Assembly (NCBI GenBank): GCA_027068085.1
Contig: JAMOUQ010000045.1
Location: 1-64,000, forward strand
Length of the DNA stretch: 64,000 nucleotides
Source: Desulfobacteraceae bacterium
Lineage (GTDB): Bacteria > Desulfobacterota > Desulfobacteria > Desulfobacterales > Desulfosarcinaceae
Direction: 5' to 3'
The notes below the pieces were generated by a model. It made no database searches, had not been told where the DNA came from, and saw only the letters and a list, made by a program, of their open reading frames with translations. This document shows positions 27,524-35,826 of the stretch, one piece after another. A program made the position numbers and the translations under genes. Numbering within the stretch: position 1 is the stretch's first letter; each line of letters opens with the position of its first letter.

Positions 27524-28855
27524 ATGGAAAAAGTAGTCATAATCGGTGGCGGTCCGGCCGGCAGGGTGATCGTTCATGTGCTGCACGCCGGCCCCAAAGA
27601 CTTCCAGGTGACCCTTGTCAAGGACGAACCGGTCAACGTCAACCGCTGCGCGGTGCCTTACGGAATAGTAAGTCAGAAACCGGTGGACAAGTTCTGCATT
27701 CCAAACACCCTGGTCACCGACTTCGGTGCCGAGCTGGTGATCGACACGGCCGAAGAAATCGACACCGACGCCGGCAAGGTCAGGACCGCCTCGGGCAAGG
27801 TTTTCGATTACGATCACCTGGTCCTGGCAACCGGTTCCCGGCCCTTTGTCCCCCCCATCGAAAACGTGGACCTGGAAAATATAACTTCCGTTAGATCACG
27901 CAACGACATGATCAGGCTGCGCAGCCTGGCCGCGGAAGGCAACAAATGCGTCATCGTCGGCGGGGGCTATATCGGCGTGGAAGTTGCCGTGGTGCTGGCC
28001 CAGTCCGGAGTCGATGTCACCATAGTGGAGATGATGCCCCATATCCTGCTGGCCACCATGGACGACGATTTCGCCCTGGCGGTAGAACGGCACGTCCGCG
28101 AAAAAGGTGTCAAGGTGCTGACAGACACCAGGGTGGTTGCCTTTGCCGGCAACGACGGCAAGGTTACCGGAGTAAAACTGGGCGACGGCAGCCTGCTGGA
28201 AGCCGATTTCGCCGTGGTATCGGTGGGGGTCGTGCCAAATACCGAGCTTGCCGCCCGAAGCGGCCTGGAAGTTTCCAAACTGGGGATCGTCACCGATGAT
28301 TACCTGCGCACCAATGTTGCCAACATTTACGCCGCCGGCGACTGTGCCCGGAAAAAGTCGTTTGTCACCGGCAAGCCCTGCCGGGGAGAGTTCGGCACCA
28401 ACGCCGTTTTCATGGCCAAGGTGGCGGCGGCCAACATCCTGGGCAAGAACAAAAAATTTCCGGGCGTTATCAACGCCAACGCTTCCACGGCCTTCGAACT
28501 GAGCCTGGGAAGCGCCGGTCTGATAGAAAAGGCGGCCCGGGCAGAAGGACTGGATGTGGTAACCGGGTATTCTGAAGTCCTCAACCGTTATCCCATGATG
28601 GACGGAACCCACACTATCCGCACCAGGCTGGTGTTTGAAAAATCCGGCCGCAGGCTCATCGGGGGGTCGGTTCTGCGGCAGGGCCATTGCACGGCCAACA
28701 ACGTCGACTTCATCTCCTTTGCCATCCAGATGGGCGCGACCATCGAAGACCTGCTGACCTATCAGTACGCCACCCATCCCGAGCTGGCCGCCAAGCCATC
28801 GGACAACACTTACATGTTCGCCGCCAGGGACGCCCTTGCCAAGCTGAACGCCTGA
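27524..28855 (+). CDS. FAD-dependent pyridine nucleotide-disulfide oxidoreductase, CoA-disulfide reductase/NADH oxidase type
   Basis: A 443-residue flavoprotein. FAD-binding GGGPAG lies at the N-terminus, NAD-binding GGGYIGVEVAVVLAQ in the middle, and the second FAD motif IYAAGDC near residue 268. The single redox cysteine in NVNRCAVPYG sits where CoA-disulfide reductases and NADH oxidases keep theirs, rather than a CxxxxC pair. The substrate could be CoA disulfide, oxygen, persulfide or a thiol partner. It converges on the selenoperoxiredoxin gene, and a thiol-redox link between the two is possible but not shown. Confidence 0.82.
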   Translation: MEKVVIIGGGPAGRVIVHVLHAGPKDFQVTLVKDEPVNVNRCAVPYGIVSQKPVDKFCIPNTLVTDFGAELVIDTAEEIDTDAGKVRTASGKVFDYDHLVLATGSRPFVPPIENVDLENITSVRSRNDMIRLRSLAAEGNKCVIVGGGYIGVEVAVVLAQSGVDVTIVEMMPHILLATMDDDFALAVERHVREKGVKVLTDTRVVAFAGNDGKVTGVKLGDGSLLEADFAVVSVGVVPNTELAARSGLEVSKLGIVTDDYLRTNVANIYAAGDCARKKSFVTGKPCRGEFGTNAVFMAKVAAANILGKNKKFPGVINANASTAFELSLGSAGLIEKAARAEGLDVVTGYSEVLNRYPMMDGTHTIRTRLVFEKSGRRLIGGSVLRQGHCTANNVDFISFAIQMGATIEDLLTYQYATHPELAAKPSDNTYMFAARDALAKLNA

Positions 28856-28861
28856 ACAAGA

Positions 28862-28892
28862 GGGCAACAGGGCCTTTGGGTCCCTGTTGCCC
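28862..28892. terminator. bidirectional hairpin between convergent genes
   Basis: Perfect 11-bp arms (28862-28872, 28882-28892) surround a 9-base loop. It lies between the flavoprotein stop and the peroxiredoxin stop. There is no long U-tract, but position and symmetry favour a two-way terminator. Confidence 0.6.
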
Positions 28893-28915
28893 GTACATCT
28901 TGCCCAAAACACTTT

Positions 28916-29638
28916 TCAGTCAAAGGCCATCTCTGTCTTCCACTGTTCCCAGACCTTGCCCACCAGGTCGGCCCCGGGCTTGAGGGTCATTTTGCCCGGT
29001 TTCCATCCCGACGGGGTCGCCTCTGCCCCCTTGGTTTCCCTTACTAGCTGGAAGGCCTGAATCTGGCGGATGGTCTCGCTGACGTTGCGCCCCACCGGCG
29101 GAGTGAGGACTTCGTAGCCCTGGATCACGCCGTCCGGATCGATGATGAAGCGGCCCCTGGTCTCCACCCCGGCATCCTCGTCATAGACACCGTAGACCTT
29201 GCCGACCCGGCCGCCGGCATCCGAGAGCATGGGAAAGGGAATGCCGCCTGAAACCATCTTGGAAAGCTCGTGATCGTTCCACATCTTGTGAACGAACATG
29301 CTGTCGATGCTGATGGAAAGGATCTCCACGCCCAGTTTCCGGAACTCGGAGTATTTTTCGGCAACTGCCGAAAGCTCGGTCGCTCATACGAAAGTGAAAT
29401 CACCGGGATAGAAACACAAAAGGGTCCATTTGCCAAGGTACTCGGACAGCCTGATCTCCACGAATTTGCCTTTGTGATACCCCGGGGCCGTAAAATCGGG
29501 GGCTTTTCTTCCCACCATCACCATTTTTCTTTCCTCCTTCTTGTCATCCAGAGGTTTGTTTTCGGTTGCCGCGTCCCGGTCCTGTCCCACCGGTCCCCCG
29601 GTGGGCCGGGCGCACCCTGCCTTGAGCTCTTCTCCCAT
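28916..29638 (-). CDS. selenocysteine-containing peroxiredoxin (AhpC/Prx1 type), UGA read as Sec
   Basis: One continuous minus-strand frame of 240 residues, interrupted only by UGA at 29384-29386. Upstream it encodes LLCFYPGDFTFV and downstream ATELSAVAEKYSEF, so the UGA falls exactly on the peroxidatic cysteine (FVCATEL in homologues). Ten bases later a 7-bp stem with loop AGUU forms a bacterial SECIS-like hairpin. The resolving cysteine region, usually VCPAxW, reads ATPSGW, so no C-terminal resolving Cys exists and external thiols must reduce it. Two in-frame starts have strong ribosome sites: ATG 29638 (AGGAGG) and ATG 29524 (AAGGAGG). The second places Sec at residue 47. The 38-residue extension carries one Cys. 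Without Sec decoding the gene looks like two broken pieces. Confidence 0.88.
29356..29373 (-). promoter_or_regulatory. SECIS-like stem-loop downstream of the UGA
   Basis: TTTCGGC, loop AGTT and GCCGAAA on the minus strand, starting 10 bases after the UGA. The apical loop lies 18-21 bases downstream with G among its first two bases, matching known bacterial SECIS geometry. It lies inside the coding sequence. Confidence 0.8.
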
Positions 29639-29747
29639 GGCCACCTCCTGCTCTGAGGGTTGCTATCTTACCGGATTTTATCCCATGGCGCGGCCGAACA
29701 CAATATCTGTCTTCAGAGCTAGCCGGCCCGGCGCATCGAAAATCAGA

Positions 29748-29779
29748 CCTCAGGGGCGACCGGCCGGTCGCCCCTGAGG
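29748..29779. terminator. perfect 32-bp palindrome after the pilus operon
   Basis: Two 16-base arms meet with no spacer, so 29748-29779 equals its own reverse complement. It lies 66 bases beyond the end of the GspF/MshG-like gene, between it and the peroxiredoxin promoter. A terminator role is likely although no long U-tract follows. A dimeric protein site is the alternative. Confidence 0.6.
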
Positions 29780-29844
29780 CTTTTCACACAGCCCGGGAAG
29801 AATCCGCCGGAACGATGCGCAACAGAACCGCATCAATGCGATTT

Positions 29845-31074
29845 TCAGGAAATTTTGCCCAGAAGATCGTAGATGGGAAGCAGGAGGGCCACGATGATGA
29901 CGGCAAATACCGCGCCGGCAATCACCAGCACCGCCGGTTCGATGAGCTTGCCCAGGGTGGCCACCAGAATCCTGAGCCTGTTGCGGTACTCGGCGGCAAT
30001 GGTGTCGAGCTGTTCGGTCAGGTTGCCGCTGAGTTCCCCCACCGATATCATCCTGACCACAAAAGGCGGAAAGATGGCCGCCTTGCGGAAAGCATCCGAA
30101 ATCCCGTCCCCCCTGGAGATCGCTTCACGTATCTGACGCAGCTTTTCTTTGCAAATTTCACAGCCTATCGAAGATATGACAATGTTGATCGATTGCAAAA
30201 GATCAATGCCGGCATTGAGCAGCATGGCAAGGTACTCGGATATGAAGGCCAGGTTGGCGGCAGAGCGGATGGTCTTGATCACCGGCGTTTTGAGCATCAC
30301 CATGTCCATGGCCTTCCTGAGCTTCCTGCTGCTGCGGCGGCCAGCTTCAGACATGACCACCAGGATTGCTATTGCGAGAATGATCGTCAGAATATTCCGG
30401 CGGACAAAATCCGAAAGACCGACCAGAAAGAGAGTAATGGCCGGCATGGCCAGCCCCATCTCCCTGAACAGCCCGGTTATCTTGGGCACCACGTAATACA
30501 GCCAGAAGACCAGCCCGCCGCCGATGGCCAGAAACACCATGGCCGGGTACAGGAGGGCCTGCTTGGTGTCACTGATGATACCGTGGATGCGCTTGATGTG
30601 GTCAGAGGCATCCTTCAGCATCCTGTCCAGCCGGCCGGTTTCCTCGCCCATCCTGATCAGATGGACCACCGTCTTCGGAAACAGGTGCGGGTATTTGGAC
30701 GCCACCTCGGAAAGCACCATGCCGCTCTGAATGCCGTTGATAACATCTTCCAGATCCTTTTGTACCTGCTTGTGTTCGGCACCGGCAGCTGTTTCCTGTA
30801 CTGCTGAAATCAGAGGCATGCCCGATTTCAGCATCAAGGCCAGGTTGCTCAGCATTTCCGCCAGCACCGGACGCGGCAGGCGGCGGCGGAACTTCCAGTT
30901 GAGCAGGCGCATCAGCGCATTGCTCACCGGCCCCAGGGGACGAACAAACAAGGCTATGCTGCCGTCGCGCTCCAGGTGGGAAATCGCCGACATGGCGTCC
31001 CTGTACGGCAGCTGGATGAAGCCGGAATTGACCTTGCCGTCAGGCGCTATGCATTTATAACGGTAATACTTCAT
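29845..31074 (-). CDS. mshG: type IV pilus/type II secretion inner-membrane platform protein (GspF/MshG-like)
   Basis: A 409-residue protein with two T2SSF repeats. The first is at about 70-190 (LSNLALMLKSGMPLISAV, IRMGEETGRL) and the second at about 275-400 (LAMLLNAGIDLLQSI, ISVGELSGNL), with three membrane helices between and after them. It forms the inner-membrane base onto which the pilin-assembly ATPase docks. It is last in the pilus operon and is separated from the ATPase gene by a terminator-like hairpin. Confidence 0.85.
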   Translation of the reverse strand: MKYYRYKCIAPDGKVNSGFIQLPYRDAMSAISHLERDGSIALFVRPLGPVSNALMRLLNWKFRRRLPRPVLAEMLSNLALMLKSGMPLISAVQETAAGAEHKQVQKDLEDVINGIQSGMVLSEVASKYPHLFPKTVVHLIRMGEETGRLDRMLKDASDHIKRIHGIISDTKQALLYPAMVFLAIGGGLVFWLYYVVPKITGLFREMGLAMPAITLFLVGLSDFVRRNILTIILAIAILVVMSEAGRRSSRKLRKAMDMVMLKTPVIKTIRSAANLAFISEYLAMLLNAGIDLLQSINIVISSIGCEICKEKLRQIREAISRGDGISDAFRKAAIFPPFVVRMISVGELSGNLTEQLDTIAAEYRNRLRILVATLGKLIEPAVLVIAGAVFAVIIVALLLPIYDLLGKIS

Positions 31075-31105
31075 TGTTTAATAGATAGCACGCCATGCAT
31101 GCGGT

Positions 31106-31132
31106 AAAAAAAATGATCCGGAACACTTCCGG
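31106..31132 (-). terminator. terminator-like hairpin inside the pilus operon (between ATPase and platform genes)
   Basis: On the minus strand CCGGAA, loop GTG and TTCCGG are followed four bases later by eight T residues. It lies in the 123-base gap between the GspE-like and GspF-like genes, so it should reduce read-through to the platform protein. Confidence 0.55.
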
Positions 31133-31197
31133 TCTCCTGCCGCAATTTTACCGCCAGCCGTGGCCGATTACAGCCCTCTACGCCTGGAGGCGGCGGT

Positions 31198-32874
31198 TTA
31201 CTGTCGATCCCGGCCGGCCTGGCGGATACTGCCCAGAATACGGATGGCCTCTTCGGTCGTGGTGATGCCTTCCACCACCTTGCGGACCGTTATATCGAAG
31301 ATATCGATGTAGGTGCCCCTGGAGGCCTGCTCGGCCAGGGTGCTCAGGTCGGCCTCCTGCTCTATCAGCAGGGCCAATTCACGATCGACGGTCAACAATT
31401 CGTAGACCAGGGTGCGGCCGAAGTATCCACTGCCGTTGCAAACCAGGCAACCCTGTCCGCGGTACAAGGTGGTTATTTCCGGGCGGTTGAGATAGGCTTT
31501 TTCCTCCTCCCCGGGCCGGTATTCCACCTTGCAGTTGGAGCATATCTTCCTTACCAGCCGCTGACTGACCACGCCGATGAGGGCATCGGCCACCAGAAAC
31601 GGCCTGATACCAAGGTCCTTCAGACGCGGAATGGCCCCCAGGGCGCTGTTGGTGTGCATGGTGGAAAGCACCAGATGCCCGGTGGTGGAGGCGGTCACGG
31701 CCGTGGCCGCGGTTTCGGCGTCTCTGATCTCGCCCACCAGGATGACGTCCGGATCGTGGCGCAGAAAATAGCGGATGGCGCTGGCAAAAGTATAGCCGGC
31801 CTTTTCGTTGACCTGGGTCTGACGCAGCAGGGGAATTTCGTATTCAATGGGTTCCTCTACGGTAATCACGTTTTTTTCCAGCAGGTTGAGGCGGCGGATA
31901 CCGGCATAGAGAGTGGTCGATTTCCCGGACCCGGTGGGACCTGTAAGCAGAATGATCCCGAAGGGCTCGTTGAATATCTTTTCCACGATCCGGATGTGTT
32001 CTTTCAAAAATCCCAGTTCTCCCAGCCCCATTATGGCGCTTTCCATCGGCAGCACCCGCAGGACCATGTTCTCCCCCTGGGGAGTGACAATGGTGGATAC
32101 CCTGAAGTCATAAACATTGTTCAGGATGGTTTCAGTGAAACGTCCGTCCTGGGGCAGGCGCTGCTCGGCTATGTCCATGTCGGCGCGCATCTTGATGCTG
32201 GCCACGAGCCGGGACAGGGAAGAAGGCATGGCCAGTACCGGCGTCATCACGCCATCGACCCGGAAAGAAATGTTGATCGACCGCTTGGTGGGCCGGATAT
32301 GGATGTCGGTGGCCCGCATTTTGACGGCCAGATGGAGCAAATGCTTGAGCAACTTGTCCATGCCCCGGGCCATTTCGGCGTCCTGCGCCAGAACGTTGAT
32401 CTCGCTTTCGATAAGCTTTTCGACCGGATTTTCCAGGAAATAATAGAACCGGTTGGCCGCGTTGATGATCTTTTTGCGCTCTGCGATGTAGATCTTCGGA
32501 GTAAGCCCCGTATTGCGGGCAATAATCTGGGGCAGGTTATTGTCGTCGACATTGTTGACGGCCGCCTCGACCGTATTGCCAACCCGCCGCAGGGGCAGGA
32601 AGACATTGTTGAGACACAAATTCTTGTTGAACATCTTCAGCAGGGCTTCATCGGCCGGAACGGTATCCACGTCAATGTAGGGGACACCGCGCTGTTCCGA
32701 CAGGGTCTCGACCACGTCGTACTCGGTGACGAAGCCAAGCCGTTCGATCAGCTCACCGAGCCTCTCGCCGGTTATCTTCTGCTCCTGGAGAGCGTACTGG
32801 ATGTGGGACTCGGTTATGAGACCCTTTTCCTTCAGCAGTTCTCCGAGAGGCTTCTGAACTGTCTTGTCAGCCAT
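31198..32874 (-). CDS. mshE: pilus assembly ATPase, GspE/PilB/MshE family
   Basis: A 558-residue ATPase. The N-terminal MshEN-type domain (LGELLKEKGLITESHI) is followed by the secretion ATPase core with P-loop LTGPTGSGKSTTLY, Asp box (TVEEPIEYE), Walker B (DPDVILVGEIRDAETA) and His box (HLVLSTMHTN). A zinc site is formed by CSNC and CLVC. It powers pilin polymerisation. Its start overlaps the end of the ExeA-like gene by 8 bases. Confidence 0.92.
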   Translation of the reverse strand: MADKTVQKPLGELLKEKGLITESHIQYALQEQKITGERLGELIERLGFVTEYDVVETLSEQRGVPYIDVDTVPADEALLKMFNKNLCLNNVFLPLRRVGNTVEAAVNNVDDNNLPQIIARNTGLTPKIYIAERKKIINAANRFYYFLENPVEKLIESEINVLAQDAEMARGMDKLLKHLLHLAVKMRATDIHIRPTKRSINISFRVDGVMTPVLAMPSSLSRLVASIKMRADMDIAEQRLPQDGRFTETILNNVYDFRVSTIVTPQGENMVLRVLPMESAIMGLGELGFLKEHIRIVEKIFNEPFGIILLTGPTGSGKSTTLYAGIRRLNLLEKNVITVEEPIEYEIPLLRQTQVNEKAGYTFASAIRYFLRHDPDVILVGEIRDAETAATAVTASTTGHLVLSTMHTNSALGAIPRLKDLGIRPFLVADALIGVVSQRLVRKICSNCKVEYRPGEEEKAYLNRPEITTLYRGQGCLVCNGSGYFGRTLVYELLTVDRELALLIEQEADLSTLAEQASRGTYIDIFDITVRKVVEGITTTEEAIRILGSIRQAGRDRQ

Positions 32875-34408
32875 GTAGTATCTTCTCCTGTCCGTTGAAC
32901 ATCAGGAAAACGGTTTCCGGATCCGGTCTTCCGGTAACCTGCAAGCCGGATGAACGCTGAAAATCGACCACGGCCCGCATCAGGCCCCTGCCTACCAGTC
33001 CGTCCAGGCTTCCTTTGTAGTACCCCAGTTTGGCAAGAGCATGCTGGAGGGCGACTATCTCAGCCCCCTTGTAATCGTAATAAAAATGCCGCAGGACAAC
33101 CGGCGGCCGCCAGAAAAGCAACCTGGCCGGCGCCCCCGATGACCGGTCCTCGAAGCGCAGAATATTGAAGCGCGCCTCGATCTTCCCGGGGATACCGGCC
33201 AACTTGACCATCTGCCAGCCGGTGGCACCCATTATCCGCAGGGCAAGCTCCTGCAACCTGCCGTTTTCGATGGCCGTCTTCAGTTCGGCAGTGTACCGCT
33301 CCAGGCCGTAGCACTTGAGGAAACGGCCGATGGCGGTATCCAGGTTACTGCCGGAAACGACCGGCTGCGGTCTGATCTTGTACGATATATCCGCATCTGC
33401 GAGGGCCGCCCTGGCGGTGTCCGGCAAGCCGGCTTTCATGAAGGCGGCCCCCTGCCGGAGCAGGTCCCTGTTCAGGTAGCCTGCAGTCACCAGCAGGAGG
33501 CAGGCCAGGGCCGTCGCCAGCGGCCGCCGGTAAGTTTGCAGGACAGCCCTGCGGGCCGGCCGGAGATCGGCCGCGGCCTCGGACACCACGGAACGGTCGA
33601 GCCTGCGGCTGCCCCTGGCAAAGGCGGCGTAAAAACAGCGGTCCATGAGGCTGTTTATCCGGCGCAGATTGCCCTTGGAATACCTGTACACAGAATTCAC
33701 CGCGGCCCGGGTTACCTGAACCTGGCCGTGGTTGCCGGCGGCGGTAAGCTTGAAGGCCAGGTAATCGGCCAGTTCCTTTTTTTTCAGGGGGCGGGCGGAC
33801 TTGCGCAGCATGATGCGGCTGTCCAGCTGGCGCAGGCACTGATGGGACAGAAGATCTTCCAGCTCGGGCTGGCCCACCAGCAGAATCTGAACCAGTTTTT
33901 TCTGATTTGCCTCGAGATTCGATATCATCCGCACCAGTTCCAGGCTTTCCACACTCAGGTTCTGGGCATCGTCGATGATAATGGCGCAATTTTTCCCCTG
34001 CCGGTCAACATCCAGGACAAAACGGTTCAGGCGGCGCATCAGTTCCGCAACCGATGATCCGGCGTCCTGCCCTTGCGCATTCAGGCCAAAATCTTCTATG
34101 ATGCTCCTAAGCAGGTCTGCCCCCTGTACCGAGGTGTGCAGGATAAGCGCGGTCTCCACATCCGCTTTTTCCAGCAGGGCCATAATCCTGCGGCTTATGG
34201 TAGTCTTGCCCAGCCCGATATCGCCGGTGAGGATGAAAAAACCTTTCCGGCTGCAGATACCGTGAACAATTTCAGCCACTATCTGCTCGATGTCCTCGGA
34301 AGCAAAAAAATAGCGGTCATCCGGAGCAACCGGAAAGGGATTATGGCCAAGCCGGAAAAATTCCAGGTATTCTTCTTTACCGCGTCCGACTCTTTCTACA
34401 GCAGCCAT
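32867..34408 (-). CDS. ExeA/MshM-like AAA ATPase with C-terminal peptidoglycan-binding domain
   Basis: A 513-residue protein. The N-terminal ATPase begins FFRLGHNPFPVAPD, the ExeA/GspA signature, with P-loop LTGDIGLGKTT and Walker B CAIIIDDAQNL. A membrane helix follows near residue 295. The periplasmic C-terminus ends in a PG_binding_1 repeat (LQHALAKLGYYKGSLDGLVG). Such proteins help place the secretin in the cell wall. It resembles MshM in position but ExeA in having the wall-binding domain. Confidence 0.85.
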   Translation of the reverse strand: MAAVERVGRGKEEYLEFFRLGHNPFPVAPDDRYFFASEDIEQIVAEIVHGICSRKGFFILTGDIGLGKTTISRRIMALLEKADVETALILHTSVQGADLLRSIIEDFGLNAQGQDAGSSVAELMRRLNRFVLDVDRQGKNCAIIIDDAQNLSVESLELVRMISNLEANQKKLVQILLVGQPELEDLLSHQCLRQLDSRIMLRKSARPLKKKELADYLAFKLTAAGNHGQVQVTRAAVNSVYRYSKGNLRRINSLMDRCFYAAFARGSRRLDRSVVSEAAADLRPARRAVLQTYRRPLATALACLLLVTAGYLNRDLLRQGAAFMKAGLPDTARAALADADISYKIRPQPVVSGSNLDTAIGRFLKCYGLERYTAELKTAIENGRLQELALRIMGATGWQMVKLAGIPGKIEARFNILRFEDRSSGAPARLLFWRPPVVLRHFYYDYKGAEIVALQHALAKLGYYKGSLDGLVGRGLMRAVVDFQRSSGLQVTGRPDPETVFLMFNGQEKILHG

Positions 34409-34923
34409 TTGACCACCACCTGCCTTTCGTTGCGGCCTCTTTGGATAAGGACTTTGCCTCCGGCCGGATCCGGCCGGCCGTCAATTGCTTCGTCCAGCCC
34501 GGCCGCGCTCTTGGAAGACAAGCCGAAAAGGTAAATCAGACCCGGTGTCGGAAGAACGAAGACATTCTCGGACTTTCTTCCCAAAAGAGCTATTTTATAA
34601 TGCCAGCTTTTCTCCATGTTAGACACGGGAACAGCAACTCCCGTTTTTTTCATCCTGCTCACCAATTCGGCCATGTAACTTTCATGATCTCCCCCGCTGT
34701 TTGGAGGCCAGACGCCCTGCCGGGCCTCGAACCGGGCCACCGCCACTGCCCAGGCCGGCAAGTAGTCATTTGTAAAACGGGAAACCGCGCTCCGGTCGAC
34801 AGCCATCACGCCGAACACGACCATTATCGTGATCGCGGTCAGGTAGAGCAATCCGCTCACAACCCGTTCAACCAGTTGGGTTGAAACAAGAATGGTCGGC
34901 TGGCGGGCCAATTCGGTTTTCAT
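34396..34923 (-). CDS. single-pass membrane protein of the pilus operon, family not recognised
   Basis: A 175-residue protein with one N-terminal membrane helix (about 23-43: GLLYLTAITIMVVFGVM) and a periplasmic remainder. It overlaps the ExeA-like gene by 13 bases and starts 18 bases after the TPR gene. I see no pilin cleavage site. The tail (RNERQVVVKWLL) suggests a final beta strand. A minor assembly or secretin-associated subunit is the contextual guess. Confidence 0.6.
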   Translation of the reverse strand: MKTELARQPTILVSTQLVERVVSGLLYLTAITIMVVFGVMAVDRSAVSRFTNDYLPAWAVAVARFEARQGVWPPNSGGDHESYMAELVSRMKKTGVAVPVSNMEKSWHYKIALLGRKSENVFVLPTPGLIYLFGLSSKSAAGLDEAIDGRPDPAGGKVLIQRGRNERQVVVKWLL

Positions 34924-34941
34924 GATTCCATCCGATACCGG

Positions 34942-35826
34942 TCAATGCGCCAGGACATCGAGCCAACGGCCGATCCGGTCATCTTCGGGAAAGCGCAGGT
35001 AAAGCTGTTTCAGGCGGCGGCGGGCCTGCCGGATGCGGCCGGTCTTGATCTGCACGACCGCCAGGTTGAGCGCCGCCTCGCGATCGGCCGGATCGACTTC
35101 CAGAATACGGTTGAGAATGGACTCGGCTTCCTGCCAGCGGCCTTTTTGAATCATCAGGTAGGCCCTGAGCTGCAGCACGAGAAGATTGTCGTCACCTTTC
35201 AAGGCAGCCAGCCGGCCCAGAAGCGAATCGGCCTTTGCAAAGTCTTTGCGCGACATGGCGTTACGGACATCTGCCACCAGAACGGCCGTCTTCTTCCTCT
35301 GTCCGGCCAGACGGGCCAACCATTTCGATCTGTCCCCGTCTTTTTTTCCCGATACGCTCTGCAGGGCGACTTTCCTGCCGGCGGACCGGGCAATACGCGA
35401 AGCCCTTCCGGAAGGGGTGTTGGCCGCAATTTGGAGCCGGCCTGACCGTTTCGGCCGATTCTTTTCAGCGGCAGCAATCGCAACGGCCCGTCCGCGGCCG
35501 GAAGCATTGACTTCATCATCCGTTTTTGCCGGCTGAAAGACCACCTCCGGCCGCGTTGCTCCGGAAACGGGCCCGGGCGAAGGGGCCGGATCATTGACTG
35601 CCGCCGTGGCGGTGGCCTGCATAACCATCCCGGCCGCGGGCCAATCCGTTATCTTGTGAATCAACACCGCCCCTGTCACGCAGACCGCCACGGCCGGCAG
35701 TAAAACCATAAAAAACCATCTTCGGCCGGACAGCAACCGGCGCGGGCCGTCCTGGGCCGACCTTGCACCTTCCGAACCGGGCGGTCGTCGTTCGAGTCTG
35801 GTCAATGCTTTGAATATTACGCTCAT
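34942..35826 (-). CDS. MshN-like TPR protein
   Basis: A 294-residue protein starting MSVIFKALTRLERR, close to the MshN N-terminus. It has a membrane helix at about 36-56, a long low-complexity linker and C-terminal TPR repeats (about 190-290, with ILEVDPADREAALNLAVVQ). It probably links inner-membrane assembly proteins with the periplasm. Its start overlaps the secretin stop by 4 bases. Confidence 0.75.
   Translation of the reverse strand: MSVIFKALTRLERRPPGSEGARSAQDGPRRLLSGRRWFFMVLLPAVAVCVTGAVLIHKITDWPAAGMVMQATATAAVNDPAPSPGPVSGATRPEVVFQPAKTDDEVNASGRGRAVAIAAAEKNRPKRSGRLQIAANTPSGRASRIARSAGRKVALQSVSGKKDGDRSKWLARLAGQRKKTAVLVADVRNAMSRKDFAKADSLLGRLAALKGDDNLLVLQLRAYLMIQKGRWQEAESILNRILEVDPADREAALNLAVVQIKTGRIRQARRRLKQLYLRFPEDDRIGRWLDVLAH

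Noticed and set aside
28916-29393. Frameshifted or nonsense-broken peroxiredoxin pseudogene
   Set aside because: The frame does not shift across the UGA, the codon sits precisely at the catalytic Cys position, and a SECIS-like hairpin follows; both halves are well conserved.
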